Made by a program: the position numbers and the translations under genes. Of a stretch of 64,000 bases of DNA, positions 25,690 to 38,199 are shown in pieces (positions within the stretch are counted from its first letter, which is position 1; each line of letters begins with the position of its first letter). A model generated the notes under the pieces. The model saw only the letters and a list, made by a program, of their open reading frames with translations. It ran no database searches and was not told the origin of the DNA. The DNA comes from Hymenolepis diminuta (lineage: Eukaryota; Platyhelminthes; Cestoda; Cyclophyllidea; Hymenolepididae): contig CAADRB010000046.1 of the NCBI GenBank assembly GCA_900708905.1, positions 994,298 to 1,058,297 on the forward strand, written 5' to 3'.

Positions 25690-28107
25690 ATGCAGCCTAC
25701 AGGCTACTTTGGGGCAATCATCATTTTGTTACAATCAGTATTGGAAACGTCCAGTCAGGGGGTCTCAGTTTGGAAATCTGATTCGGATGATAATTGGGCT
25801 CCGTCTTCCCAGTCTATTCGCTACTCAAAATGGGCTGCAGAACGACGTTCGACAACCACAACACCGAAAAATTTCCGAACCACATCAGTTAGACCCCCAG
25901 AAATTGAAAATGTCTTTCGAATTCACAATACCACAGATCTTCTCTTTCGCTACCACGAAGCGGAGCGAAAACAGAAAGGAAATGTCTTTAACTCTCCCTT
26001 CAACACTCCAATATTTGATACTGCCACCAGCATTCCATCTGTAATCAAATCAAATGCATTAAAAAAAGCAGACATTGTTGTATATGGAAAGGCTTCCACT
26101 GTGATAATTGTGATATTAACTATAATCGCTTCAAGTGTAACTATTGGGGGCAATGTGTTGGTTCTGGCTGCTTTCTACCTTGAAAGGACTCTGAGAATTC
26201 CAACAAATTACTTCATCGCTTCTCTGGCTGTCACTGATGTTCTGATTGGTATCTTTTCTATGAATTTGTACAGTCTGTATCTTCTTCTTGGATACTGGCC
26301 CCTTGGTCGAGAGCTCTGTGATCTCTGGCTGGGGTTAGACTATACACTCTGTCTTACTAGTCAATATACAGTCTTTTTTATAACTCTCGATCGGTTCTTT
26401 TCCGTCAAAATTCCTGCAAAGTATCGAAATTGGAGAACTGGAAATAAAATTCTTATTATGATTGCAATAACATGGATTCTGCCTTCGTCTATATTTTTCA
26501 CAACTCTTCTTGGGTGGCCTCATTTCAGTGAAAGTAACTTCGTCCGACAGAAAATGGAATGCTATGCAGAGTTCTCGAGTAACCCTATGTTTAATACCAT
26601 TCTAACTATCACCTATTTCTGGGTAACTCTAACTGTGATGACTGGATTGTATATTGGAATTTATATGGTCGCCTTGCGTCTTCAAAAGAAGTCAGAAAAG
26701 AAGAAGGCAAAGGTTAGGAACTATTTGAACATGAATCAAAACGTTTCTGGGAAAATTATCGCATTAAATCAGAATGAGGCTGAAATCGAGTTTGCAGAAT
26801 CCTATCACTTGGCGAGTAGTAATGAGACAGGCGCCCGAGTTACATCAGGAGAATTTGATTCTACTCCAGTTCCACAATATGATTCACAAAAGCCTCTTCA
26901 AATATCCACAAAGCCTCCACTTGATCAAAACAGAGAGGACAAGATGCCTTATTGTGGTCCAGTAACGTCTATTAGAAATACAGGAAATACCAATGATGCA
27001 GGTCCAATCTGTAACAAGGCAAGAACTGGGGTTTATGCCAATGAATGTTTCTCTGATTCAAACTCATATCCACTTGGTAACAGTTCACCGAAAGCTTCGC
27101 CAACTTCCATAGCTGAAACTGTGTTTGTGGATATCCGTTCACCACATCTTAGTGATCCGGAAATACCTGAGTCCACTAAAATATTTGAAAAAGATTTGTA
27201 CAGTTTCCCTTCATCTCCGGCTGTTCACATTTTCAACGACATGGAAAATAGCAGTGAGGATAGTAGTTTGAAACTAAGTTTTGCTTACTCCAATCCAAAT
27301 AGATCATATAATAGCATTACCGGTGAACCTCTCTCTAAATTTGAAAAGGACCAAGAATCAGATAAAGTCTTCAATGGTTTTGATTATACACCGCCAAGCT
27401 ATGAGTGTCGACCATCAATGATGGGGAAAAGAAACTCCAACGTAAATCAAATGACGCTTAATGAGGGACCTCCAGAAACTAACCTTAGAACTCAAGTTTG
27501 CCCATTTCCAGGACCGGATCTTCAAAAGGCAAATATAGACGTCAGAAGAGTTTCAAAAGCCACTGCAGCACGTGTAGCTCAAATATGGCAGGATCGGCTC
27601 ATGATGCAGGAAGACAAGTATCAAAAAGCTAACCACGATAGTAAAGTCCAACCTACACAGAACAGTAATAGCCGAAATTCGAGGAATAACTCATCTGGCA
27701 GTCGTACAACAGGTACGTCAAGAAATCCTCTTCGATCAGGCAGGAAGAAAAAGGGGTTTAATAGCTACTTCCAACAGGGTCAAGAATCAAGCACCAATGG
27801 TGCCAATCAAGCTCCTATGGAACGCGGTAGAACTGCCAACCGAGCACGAAAAGCACTCAAAACTATTTCCTTTATTTTGGGCGCCTTTGTTATCTGTTGG
27901 ACACCCTACCACATTGTCATTCTGATCAAGGGCTTTTGTGATAATCCTAAAACTGCCTACTCGTGTGTGAATTCCCACCTCTACAGTGTGACTTACTGGA
28001 TGTGTTATATGAATTCGCCAATAAATCCTTTTTGCTATGCTCTAGCCAATGCTCAGTTCAAACAGGCGTTTCTTAGGATTTTGCGATTTGATTTCAAACG
28101 ACGGTGA
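25690..28107 (+). CDS. B-type (GAR-2-like) muscarinic acetylcholine receptor
   Basis: Complete 805-residue class A GPCR in one exon; acetylcholine receptors of this type sit in the plasma membrane and signal through G proteins, Gi/o in Drosophila mAChR-B. Residues 1-24 are hydrophobic like a signal peptide. The N-terminal region to about 133 has one N-glycosylation site (N80-T-T). TM1 has GN155, TM2 LAVTD183, C210 pairs with C291, TM3 has the amine-binding D217-Y218, and the TM3 end reads DRFFSVKIPAKYRNWRT. TM5 follows C291, a roughly 390-residue third intracellular loop follows, TM6 has CW737TPYH741, and TM7 has YWMCY (769-773) and NP780FCY. Y218, Y740 and Y769 form the tyrosine lid of muscarinic receptors. 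His at 6.52 instead of Asn and no Pro in TM5 (YFWVTL) fit the B type. ATG 25690 is chosen because the earlier ATG at 25682 is in another frame and an in-frame stop lies at 25660. An ordinary A-type receptor is less likely. Confidence 0.9.
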   Translation: MQPTGYFGAIIILLQSVLETSSQGVSVWKSDSDDNWAPSSQSIRYSKWAAERRSTTTTPKNFRTTSVRPPEIENVFRIHNTTDLLFRYHEAERKQKGNVFNSPFNTPIFDTATSIPSVIKSNALKKADIVVYGKASTVIIVILTIIASSVTIGGNVLVLAAFYLERTLRIPTNYFIASLAVTDVLIGIFSMNLYSLYLLLGYWPLGRELCDLWLGLDYTLCLTSQYTVFFITLDRFFSVKIPAKYRNWRTGNKILIMIAITWILPSSIFFTTLLGWPHFSESNFVRQKMECYAEFSSNPMFNTILTITYFWVTLTVMTGLYIGIYMVALRLQKKSEKKKAKVRNYLNMNQNVSGKIIALNQNEAEIEFAESYHLASSNETGARVTSGEFDSTPVPQYDSQKPLQISTKPPLDQNREDKMPYCGPVTSIRNTGNTNDAGPICNKARTGVYANECFSDSNSYPLGNSSPKASPTSIAETVFVDIRSPHLSDPEIPESTKIFEKDLYSFPSSPAVHIFNDMENSSEDSSLKLSFAYSNPNRSYNSITGEPLSKFEKDQESDKVFNGFDYTPPSYECRPSMMGKRNSNVNQMTLNEGPPETNLRTQVCPFPGPDLQKANIDVRRVSKATAARVAQIWQDRLMMQEDKYQKANHDSKVQPTQNSNSRNSRNNSSGSRTTGTSRNPLRSGRKKKGFNSYFQQGQESSTNGANQAPMERGRTANRARKALKTISFILGAFVICWTPYHIVILIKGFCDNPKTAYSCVNSHLYSVTYWMCYMNSPINPFCYALANAQFKQAFLRILRFDFKRR

Positions 28108-28256
28108 TCTGCATTTAGTTCACTTTCCTCTACCTGTAGATATCAAGCTATGCCTGTGCATTTATACGTTTATCTACTTTGAACGATCTCTCTCCCTCTG
28201 AATTCTCCATTTACCGTTCTTCCCACTATTTCGGAGACCCATGTATTATGTGTGAA

Positions 28257-28262
28257 AATAAA
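28257..28262 (+). terminator. Poly(A) signal of the receptor gene
   Basis: AATAAA lies 150 bases after the stop codon and within a 3' region that is less AT-biased than what follows, giving a compact 3' UTR. Other AATAAA words occur in the AT-rich flank, so this is the first plausible one, not proven. Confidence 0.55.
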
Positions 28263-28264
28263 AT

Positions 28265-31000
28265 ACTCGATAAAACAAATTCACGACGTTGTTACTTTAA
28301 GCTCAAGTGAGTTTGATCATTTCATGTCAGGCGTACATCTTTTCATGCCTCCGATTTTGTAGCATAAGCTCTAGACTTTAATACAACTCAGCTAATAATG
28401 TTTTCCTCCAATCACTTTGAATTCTTTCAGGAAATAAGAGACGTTTCATTAAGTGACCGCTTATAAAATAATACTACACCCGGAATCTAAATTCAAGCAG
28501 ACATGAAGAGCTAAGCAGCTAGACTAGAATTGCATATAATCCAGATCTCGGATATATTTTAAATAAGTATTCCAGTTTATAGATATTTAGTCAAATTTCT
28601 GTTAGAAAAATATAGCTCCAAAAGCTCAGACCTAACAAATCCTGGAAGGAAGAAACAAATTAATTAGGTCAAATGAACATTTGGGATTATTTGGTATACT
28701 AATTAATATACATATGGAAAAACAATAAAATAATAAAATAAATACACAATAAAGTAGTACTAATCACGCCAATAAATCCACTTTAAGTGTTCCACTAAAT
28801 TAATAGCTATCTATTTATAAGACTGATGAATTTCTTAAGGACCAACAGAATATGAAAATCTTTCCAAAATAAGAGAGCCAAGAGTTGGGTTGGAGAGAAG
28901 GTGCATTTGACAGTCTTAAAGGCACAAGAGAGAAGAAGAAATTCAAGTAAAGAGTAGGGGCACAGCGTTATAGTATGCGAAATTATAAAAATAGTCACGA
29001 TGAGAGAAGTAAACCAATTAATCTCCTTATGTTATCATGCGACAATTAAGACGTTTAGCCTTAGGAACAACCTAGAGACACTCACTGACCAAATTTGGAT
29101 AGAAACGGGATTCCTTATTAATTAGGTGTTGGCAAATTGTAATGGCAGGTAGAATAGCTAGGAGAGTGAGTTAAATAATAGAAAGGTAGAAGTTCTTGTT
29201 CTCGGGTTCTTCGTACATCTTTAATCTAGGAAACTGATAAAAGTATAAATTTAACTTAACTTTACCTATTCATTCAAGCAATTTCCTTTCCAACTCATTA
29301 ACCATAAAATGTCATTCTCAAATTAGGAGGGCTAGGTATGCTTAGTATAAATAAATTTGCGGTTCAAGTAATAAGCAGGCAAATTTAAGTAAAGAAGAAA
29401 AATAAAATTCCCTAAAGATTTGAATTTCCTCACTAAGATTGGAGTAAGGTTTATAGTAATGGTAACCAATTTTATTAAAATGTATGTAAAGTGAATAATG
29501 AGGGTCACAATATTTGTTATACTCGAAGTAGTAAAGTTGAATTACATATTAGCCACGTTTCATTCCAGTTGTTTGCCTTTTCCTTTTGCAAATTTAATTA
29601 CAAATTATTTTTGCGATATGTACTATTTTACTCAGCTATGCATTTAGCTTAATCAATCTCCTCTCTGTTTACTGAAATCTTCGCCCGCTCTGATTCCCGT
29701 CTCAAAGGACAATTTTTTTAAAAAGTGCGCTTTGGGGCCTAGGTGTGTTAAAATAGATATCAATAGGAAAGATACCACCTTATTGAATTTCTATTTTATT
29801 CACAATATGGGCTTATGGAGTCCAGTTATAGTGACTAGAATTTGGCAATCTTAGCATTTGGAAAGGAGGTTCTGTAAAAAAACACATTTCTATTTTTGTA
29901 ATTACTAATCGAAATCCAGACATTAACTTCACAAACTGTGAGTAAATATCCGACTTCCATCTGTTTGTTTTATTGTTTGGCTAATACCTGATTCAGCCGA
30001 GATGCATGATATTTAGAGAAAATCCAACAATAAGCAATACTAAATGAATGCCATAGGCTAATAGATCATTCATTTGTATGAGAATTTCCTCTATTACGTC
30101 AGAAATCGTTTACAGAAGTGATTCTTATTTCAGATTCTCTTTTTGAATCAAATCTTGTTGGAAAAGAAAAAAATAAAATTATGGGGTATGACTAAGGTCT
30201 ATTCTGACATTCTTATGATAAATTTCGATAAATCTGATCACTGAACCGCTACCATTTAATATCAATAAACATTCACCGCTAAGGTACCATTTTTCATCAT
30301 ACTACACACTTGCCAACTTCCTGAGAGTTCTGCTGGCCACGTGAAGAGCTGTGTGTGTAGTGTTGCTGAGGTTTGAATTTTACTAGGAAAGAAGTTTAAT
30401 TTTAGATATGAGGGTAGTATTGATATTATATTTAGTAATATAATCGCAATTATTTGTGAAATTGATGAAGTTTTTGTCATAATCTGTTTTTCTCTGTAGG
30501 ATACCGTAACTAACTCTTAGATTCCCTAAGACATTGCACTGGTTACGAATACGATCCGACATCACCACAATACAAAACCATCCAAAATACTATATCAAAA
30601 TAAGACACATGTTTTCATACCGATAGGTTGATTTATATCATGCGCCATTTAAATCTGTAATGTAAATAAATTCGTTCGAATAAAGAGAAATTAAAAGAAG
30701 CAGGAATTAAAAGGTGGAAAATAAGGAATCTTACATAAAAAAATTATTTTGGGAAAAAATATTAATTTCTTATATGTAACAGCTTTTGTGAAGAATTTTC
30801 TGTTCCTCTGATTCTTTGCGAGCTATCTGAGCATTTATCGAAAGAAAGTGATCAAATCAAGTAAAATGGCTTAATTGGAGAACAGTCGAAGTAAAAGATT
30901 TGCTTGCTGCAATTTACTTTCTGAAAATAATTTGAAATGAAGACTACACATAGAGAAGGGAAGATAACAAATAATTATAAGTTTTAGGAGGCCAAGAATG
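28265..31000. other. Intergenic DNA downstream of the receptor
   Basis: Only short frames without family motifs. I see no second receptor, no exon with domain signatures and no RNA gene. Confidence 0.55.
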
Positions 31001-31480
31001 TGTAGTGGCAGAGTCACCAGTTTGTAGAGGACCACCAGATTGTTGAGGGTCACCAGTATGTAGCGACAGATGGCTAACAGTAAATGAAAGAAAAAGAACA
31101 CCAAGGATTGCGTTGACCAGGTTGTATTGAACAAAGCTCAGTACAGAGTCTCGAGGGAAAATAGGGAATTGAGGAGAAGGATTGAGCAAAGGGAGATGCG
31201 TTGGGCGAGCTAGGGTCCCTTGGTGTGTCGTGTGCGTCTGATGGAGGCTATTTATAATCGACATTTTGGGTGAGGACACGCATAAGGATATAATCGTACG
31301 CGTGCTTTAATTGGTCGGGACGATTATAGGAAAAGGAAGGGCCAGTGCAGACAAGACTGGCTAATAGCAGGGCCGACCATGCGGTGTCTGCTACTATCGT
31401 CCGAGGTATGCTAACCTTTTCCGATCGATGAGAAATAGGCCAGCTGAGGACACACGATGTTGGTCTATGGAGTGCATGGG
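31001..31480 (-). repeat. LTR-like sequence with triplicated tRNA-Trp-type primer site
   Basis: On the minus strand a CpG-rich stretch leads to a TATA-like word (attataaatag; 31248-31258), a CT-rich region, and then three 18-base units, each holding CTGGTG (CACCAG at 31015-31020, 31033-31038 and 31051-31056 on the + strand). The first unit met on the minus strand, actggtgaccct, matches the TGGTGACCC primer site complementary to tRNA-Trp used by CsRn1-type gypsy elements. No gag was recognised downstream. The outer LTR limit is a guess. Confidence 0.4.
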
Positions 31481-31489
31481 GTCACAGGA

Positions 31490-34215
31490 AAGGTTAAAAG
31501 TTTACAGACATTACTATAAAGACAAGATAACCCAATTTGGTGATGATTAGAGATGATGTAAGATAAATATTTCGGAGAAGAAAGGAATTACCCTTTAAAT
31601 GCTTTGATCCCCATATTAATCCCAATTAAAGTCTGCATAAAGTACATCAGCTGAAAGCAACCGAGAAATAAGAAAGCAAGAGAGGACAGATAAGACGTAC
31701 ATTCAGTAATTAAAGTTCGTACATTGTATCCTTAATTTTTCACGCAAAAAATCAAACACGACGCTGACTCACACACCATACGCATTTGAATGGAAGAGGG
31801 GAAAGTGCATCAAATTCGTATGATGCAAAAACAAAGCGAGATTGAAAAGTTCCACTTTTGGGAAATTCATGCAATACAAACATAGCAAATGGAGAAACAA
31901 GTTGATAAATAAACCTAATGTCGATATTAGTTCGATTGTAATGCGAGGACTGATATAATTGAATAAGACTCTCTCTCGTTTAATAATGAAAGATGTCAAA
32001 CGTTCAAAATCCAGTGGAGAGCGCATATTTTTTCCAATGTTAAAAGATTAACAGAAGATCAAGAAGCTTCTAATAAATAGAATGGTTGGCCAAGCTGCCA
32101 AATACTGATTAACAAAGTGGATGAACGCAGGTTTTCTCTTTATAAGGATTTCGTGATATTTCCTCGCTTTTCAGGATGAATGATAGAAATATTATGAATA
32201 TAAAAGTACCTTATTAACTAAAACAGGGTAAACTAATGTTTCATAAATAAAAGGAAAATAGGGGGATCCGACTACAGCTGTCGAATTGCATGTGCTCCCA
32301 AAGATTAAATTTGCTAGAAATCTGTCAAAAATGCAGTTACTGAAATGACCACCCGCGGTTGTTAAGTAATAAAGAGAGCGAATGGGAGGTTTTCGATCAG
32401 AAGTCCCCTGAAGAAATTCTTCTCTAAGATAAGTTTCTGGATGCCTTTATCGAATACAATTACTTCAAACCTTGTATTAGCATTCACATTTACTGAAAGT
32501 GGCTGTTCTTAACTATTAATGTGATTTAGCCAAGTTTCTAGCTAAGTTCCTAAGCTTGGAATATTTTTTTAATACAAAATAGGATAGAAAACGTGTATTG
32601 AAGTACATACCTCTGGTTTTAAGAAAAATGGAAGAGGAAAAAGTAATATCTCTGATACCTCTGCCCATCTGTGCCAACCTAGTGAGTGGAATGGTCAAGC
32701 CTACCGGTCAAGTCTGGCTAACAAAGGGAGTGGCAGAATTTGATTTTCTCTCCAGACCGGTTCATTGATGCTATCTCTTTATCCAAAATGGGTGTTTGAA
32801 ACTCTTTTCTAAATTTACTTGAGAAGGATAGGAAGCTGATAAAAATAGCTCAAAGAAGTGAATTTCATGGAATGGAATGCTATGGAATGAGCAGTTCCCC
32901 CAAGTCGCCTCTAACTCATCCATCATCCTTACCATTATACAGGCTCACGCCACTCCTGGCAGCTTAACGACTATGGAGCACAGACTGTTATCAGTCCAGC
33001 GGCGTTATGATGTTCAAAAATATATATATACATTGTTATTGTTATTATTGAATTAATAAGCTCCCTAGAACTGCTTTTCCGTATTCTCTCTCTCTCTCTC
33101 TCTTTGAGTTGAAGCCAATTGTAGTCTAGCAATGTCTGGCGGACATACTGATCATAGCGGTAAAAGTACTAGATATCCTAATATTATAACAACGTAGAAG
33201 AGCCTTACTTTGACAAGGAGATTTATTATGAAGATTACATAATCAGCCACTCAATTTGGTTGACTGGTCTGCGAACTCCGAATTTAATGAACCTTAAATC
33301 ACTTTCGGTCTGAATCTGGAATTCGAAATTTGGAACATTAGAGTATGTGTGGGTTAAATACTAGACGACAATGTGATGGATATATGCATATATATATATA
33401 ATCCAAGTGATCTAGGATTCTTTCGATGCTCTTGACACCCCACCTTATATGCTTTGTTTAACTGAAACCTCCATAGATGGTCACAATTATTGTCAAGTGT
33501 CTTTAATCTAAGCACTTTAAGGTAATATAATGCTTGAATTACTTCGCTACTGAATATATTTATGATGGTTGATAATATTATTGGTGCATGATAAGTGGCG
33601 GCATTAGAGACTTGGAAGAGTCGGAGCTAAATCAAAATTTAATGAGTTGATATTATCTTACTAATTTATTTTCGATCTGCATGACTACAGCGAATCGGCT
33701 GCAACACAAAACTGGTTGAAGATGCAACGCAGTTTCCTTGCAGTTAAATTTGATTAAAAGCTGTTTCGCAGTTATGCACCATTTACTTTTGTTAGATGAA
33801 AGCGCTGGGAAAAATTTAAAACTTCATTAACAATTTCAACAATAGGAATTATATAAACTGCGTACTTTAATAAATAATTTTATTTAAAATGGTTTTCTGG
33901 GCCACTGGTGTGTTTTGATAATCCAAATAGCAGAAGATTAATTTGACAGTTAACTTTCACTCACCGTTTATATCCTCACGTCTACAAAGTAAGATAAAAG
34001 CGATCATAAAAAACTACAATATTACTTAAAAATAAGCCAATAGGCGAATTCAATTTTTGGGTTGTACGGAAGCATGTTTATGTCATATATTTTTATCTTT
34101 CTCATTCTTATTGACATTCACGCCCTTTCATAATATCATAGAAGGAAGTGAACAAATAATTGCGTAGTGTCTTAGAGACCACGGTGTCTGGAAGAACTAC
34201 CGCTCTTCTGACTTT
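31490..34215. other. Intergenic DNA with microsatellites
   Basis: No supported gene. There is a (TA)n run near 33019-33031, a (CT)n run at about 33085-33103, and another (TA)n near 33386-33400. Confidence 0.55.
33085..33103. repeat. (CT)n microsatellite
   Basis: Uninterrupted tctctctctctctct run of about nine dinucleotide units. Confidence 0.95.
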
Positions 34216-34231
34216 CGATCCTCATCGCACA

Positions 34232-34500
34232 ACAAGATGAAGAAAAGTAAGACTGCTGATTGAAGAGTTTTATTGAGAACCGAGAGAAAGCTAAAGTGAG
34301 GACGTGAGACTGAGGGTTGGTAAGTGAAGATGTGTGGGCTGACTGGATGCGTGTGGTACGTGTGCGCACGCCTATTTAAATAAAGGAGGAAAAAGTACTT
34401 TAAGAAAGGAGGAGGCAGTCAGAGAATGAAAAGGACTGGCATCAGCGTGGGTGACAGTTGGAAAGCGAATGTATCATGCAACTCACCATAAACACCTCAG
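34232..34500 (-). repeat. LTR remnant, family D, with tRNA-Ser-type primer site
   Basis: On the minus strand: tatttaaatag as TATA-like box (near 34370-34381), a CA-rich leader, a poly(A) signal caataaaact (tttatt at 34268-34273 on the + strand), then cttcatcttgt. The primer-site relic tgtgcgatgagg (34219-34231) is a decayed TGGCGACGAGG, the tRNA-Ser type. It aligns with the + strand copy ending at 48224 across the poly(A) signal, the catcttgttgtg word and the following gtcagaag. The upstream limit is not defined and no coding body follows. Confidence 0.5.
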
Positions 34501-34509
34501 TACGCCTGC

Positions 34510-37500
34510 GCGGACGGACAATTTATTGGGATATTTCGTCATGGCGTCTGAAATACACTTTTGAAAAGTACAAAGCTGAGATAGGACAAATATCGTAGTA
34601 GGGCATAAGTATCCACTAAAATATCTTGTCTTAGTTTCGTAAATGAGATCTATCTCACCACGAAAAATCGTCTTCAAGGGTGTGATTATCGAAAAAGCTT
34701 CAAAATTGCAATATTTCGGGAATTTAAAAAGTAATAATATTTGCGCCAACTAACTTCTTTCTCATAAGGGAACTCTGGTAACACATAAACTTTTCTTCGG
34801 CTGGATAGGCTTGGGATAAAAATAGCCCATGATGTAAGATTAAAACCTAATTAATGAATTTTTGGGCTTCGTTTCCTGCGTACTTTCCTCCATACCCATG
34901 TAAAAGAGTTAATGTCATTGCTAAAATAGCTTCAGATAATTTGATAAATCAATAATGAAGATTAGTTAAGCATAATTTTTTATTTCAGTTACCGACGGAC
35001 CACACAGATTTTATTATCCACCAGCAATTTCCAACGTAAATATTTGGAAAATAGAGAGGAAATTTGTGGGCTTCATATTCGAATAAGAATATGTCAAAGC
35101 TAAAGCGCCTTTAAAAGGGACGGAGAGAGAAATATATTCCCCAAAGCGATATTTATTGAGTAATTTCTAGAATCTGCAGGATTATTAAGGAATAATTCAT
35201 TAGTCGTTTTCATGATCAAAAGCATGTCAAGTTGTCAGTATACTATGAAGTCCAGAAACCAACCATTCGAGCGCTAAGATAGTGATGGATCATTACAGAA
35301 GACTTCGCTCATCGGCAGCAAGTTGATGACATTCGCAGTTTCTACTCAAAGCTAGCCATACAGGATAATTTCACCAATTGTTCAAGCGTCCATTACCACT
35401 TTTGCCATCAATAAAGCCATTTTATAAAAGCGCTCTAGTTGCATTGTGGTAACGTATACCTCGGCCAAGTCAGAAGTCACATGATCGACGCTCATCGGTG
35501 TAAGCCTAGTAATGTGAATGGTTGAGGAATTCTAGTCAACGGGATAGATTGTAGAAGACAAATTTCTCAATAAATGACTAGCATATACATTCTACTGTAA
35601 AAGGCGAATGTCAACGTAAAAATTATAGTAGCGCTATTACGAACGCTAACTCAAATGCACTCATAATAGCTTCTACCTTTTAGGTTTTTATATAATTCCA
35701 TAAAATATAGTAATTTCGTTTCTGCCGATACATTTCCAGTCTACTATTTTAATGATATTTGATGTACGCATGAGTGCTCTCTTAAAAAGAAGGGGGAATG
35801 GGCTGAGTGAAAGTTTTGCATTTAATATTAGATGGTGAAAATCAAGATTAGGCCAAGAGTACACAAGAAGACGTGGAGTTTAAATTAAGCAGACAGCACA
35901 GAGTTTCAATGGATTAAGGGAGCAAGTGTGGCGAACTTAACTATCTTGGGAATGTGCAGAGAGTAAAAGTTGCTATCTCCATTCAGCCAATGGTAGAACT
36001 GCAATATAATAAGAGATCAGATATTTATTGATCAGACGCTAATAGTTTGTTTGCAGATCACGCTGAATGTAGATACTAAGCAGCCTTCATAAGAAATCAT
36101 ACAAAATAATATGATTTTGTAAATTCATTGGACTCCATTATCATATACGTACGTATGTGATACTTCAATGATGGAATTAAATCATTTAGTTTAAATTTAT
36201 GATAATCCTGAGTTTATTTAGATTTGGATTGATTAAATAAATATTTAGCAATATACAATTAAAAATTAGAACACATCAAGTCCAGCATATATGGAAACAC
36301 ATTATGAAATATCGAATCTAAATTCCAAAATTTTTTTTATCTCTTGATGTAAACACTGTTATATTTTCCCAACCAAACGTCAATATACGCCCAGTCATTT
36401 GGAAGGAAGAGAAGGCAGAAGAGTTCAGATAGTAATATGCCGTTTTATATAATTCCCTCAACATCCAGTCATAATGATGGGTATGAGATAAATTAGTAGA
36501 GTATTGAAAGAAACTTGAAAAATTTTCATAATTACCAAACTGAAGTATATGATTTCAAACGCAAATCCTTTTGGCTTCCAAAGGCAGTAATTTAGAAAAT
36601 TTTATTTTGCACTGTATGAAGATGAGCTCCAGGAGAACCACAAAATCTGTTTAATGGGAACGACCATTATCGATTATAATTTGGAAGGTGGAAAAAATAT
36701 TAGGCATGCTCATGGGACAAGAAACTGGAATGTCCTGGAAAGACAGTTTCGGTTTAGGTTTCTGTTTTGTGACATAAAACAGATTAAATTAGAGAGGAAT
36801 TGGTGTACCCAGTTTCTTTGCGTCCTTGTTTAAATTGCAAACCCTCTACTTCAGTTCCCTCAGCCAAAGGTAAATGCTTGAACCTTTTGGTTTGACTAAT
36901 TTTCAACTCAGACACTTTCAAGGTCCAGAGGAGAAAACCGAGGTTTATATTCTTTCTTACTACTCACTTCGCATATGTAGAAGAATAAAATAATTTAATT
37001 CAAAAGAAAAATGCTTTCTATCAAATGTAGATAGCTCAGCTTAAACTGAAAAACTTAATTCTCTTGATGTCAATTGAACTTTGAACTGTCCAGGCCGCTT
37101 TGAGATCAGAATTGCACAACGAGCTTAATTTCTACGATACCATTGACAATGATACTGGCAGCATTTGACTGAGATTTAATTACCTGAATGGTAGGCATCA
37201 TTAAGGAAATCTCCAAAATGAATAAAGCTATGACTATTGACGTAATCGTTTATTGTTACATCTTTTAGATAGGTAAATGAAGGCTCGTCTTTATAATACC
37301 CATCTCTACATCTGTACCATCTCATACAATGCACCCACCTACATACAAACTGAAGGAACATAAATTTATATGGAATTAAGGTACCACATTATAATAGCTA
37401 CAGTTCTGAAAATATGCTCTGAGATTGAAATAATGTCATTGATTTTCATAAGACTTCCATTCATTTTCTATTGGTGGCAATGAGAATGTAATATTAATCT

Positions 37501-37585
37501 ACGCCTCTATAGTGACAAAATAGAATAAATCTAAAATAGTCACGATTGTATAAGTTTTAATGTACTTTTCTGATGTTTCCCACAA
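34510..37585. other. Intergenic DNA, no supported gene
   Basis: AT-rich, short interrupted frames, no motif recognised on either strand. Confidence 0.55.
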
Positions 37586-37590
37586 CGCTA

Positions 37591-38190
37591 TTTTATGATC
37601 TACAAGCCGACATCACAACGAGAAGAGGGAAAAATAACGTTTCTTGCCGTTAAAACGAAAAATGATTAGAGCTCAATTCGAACTATGTGCAGTACAGCGC
37701 AATTCATACTAGTCAAATAAACCATCTAAGGGTTAGCAAAATTTTCAATAAAAATGGGAGGAAAAATATAAAGCATAGTATACGCAGGTATATTTTCATC
37801 TTGACACCTCCACATTTTAAGCCATGCCTTCTTCTTAGAGTTCATCTTCAGTCCTCTTGTTGGTTCCGCACTCGTACTTGGCGACTTACAGGGGTATATT
37901 CAGGTAATTAATCGAGCCTCTGTCTGATTACTGACTCCACTGGTGATTCCCTATTAAATCTAAGTTGAGCTGGTGTCCAGGGGTTCCGAAGTAAAGCTTT
38001 TAGATCTCCAATGATGACTCTCCTTTTTTGCAAAACTATCCTTTTCCTTGGCTCGGGGCGTTTGCTTCAGATACCTGGAACGGAAGACTACTTTTGCTTT
38101 TGGTTTCGGAGGAGGATCTTACTTTATAAATCCGAATTTTAAGTCTAAACGTTTGGAATTTCGGCTTTCGTTCTGGATTACTTATTAATC
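37591..38190 (-). mobile_element. 3' fragment of the Mag-like LTR retroelement
   Basis: An LTR at 37591-37806 matches that at 10837-11083, including ttttatgatctacaagccga at one end and TGTCAA at the other. On the minus strand it is preceded by a purine-rich gtggagg tract. The adjoining 37807-38190 resembles the interior next to the 3' LTR of the 10.8-12.8 kb copy, for example a ccttttccttggctcggg stretch and a tgcttt/ggtttcgg stretch. The 5' part of the element is missing. Confidence 0.6.
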
Positions 38191-38199
38191 CAAGAATGT

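Noticed and set aside
25682..26044. 120-codon frame overlapping the receptor start
   Set aside because: Shadow of the receptor in another frame; no family motif, while the receptor frame is open for 805 codons.
35270..35480. Slightly more G+C-rich stretch as a possible exon or LINE fragment
   Set aside because: Translations in all frames showed no motif I could defend.
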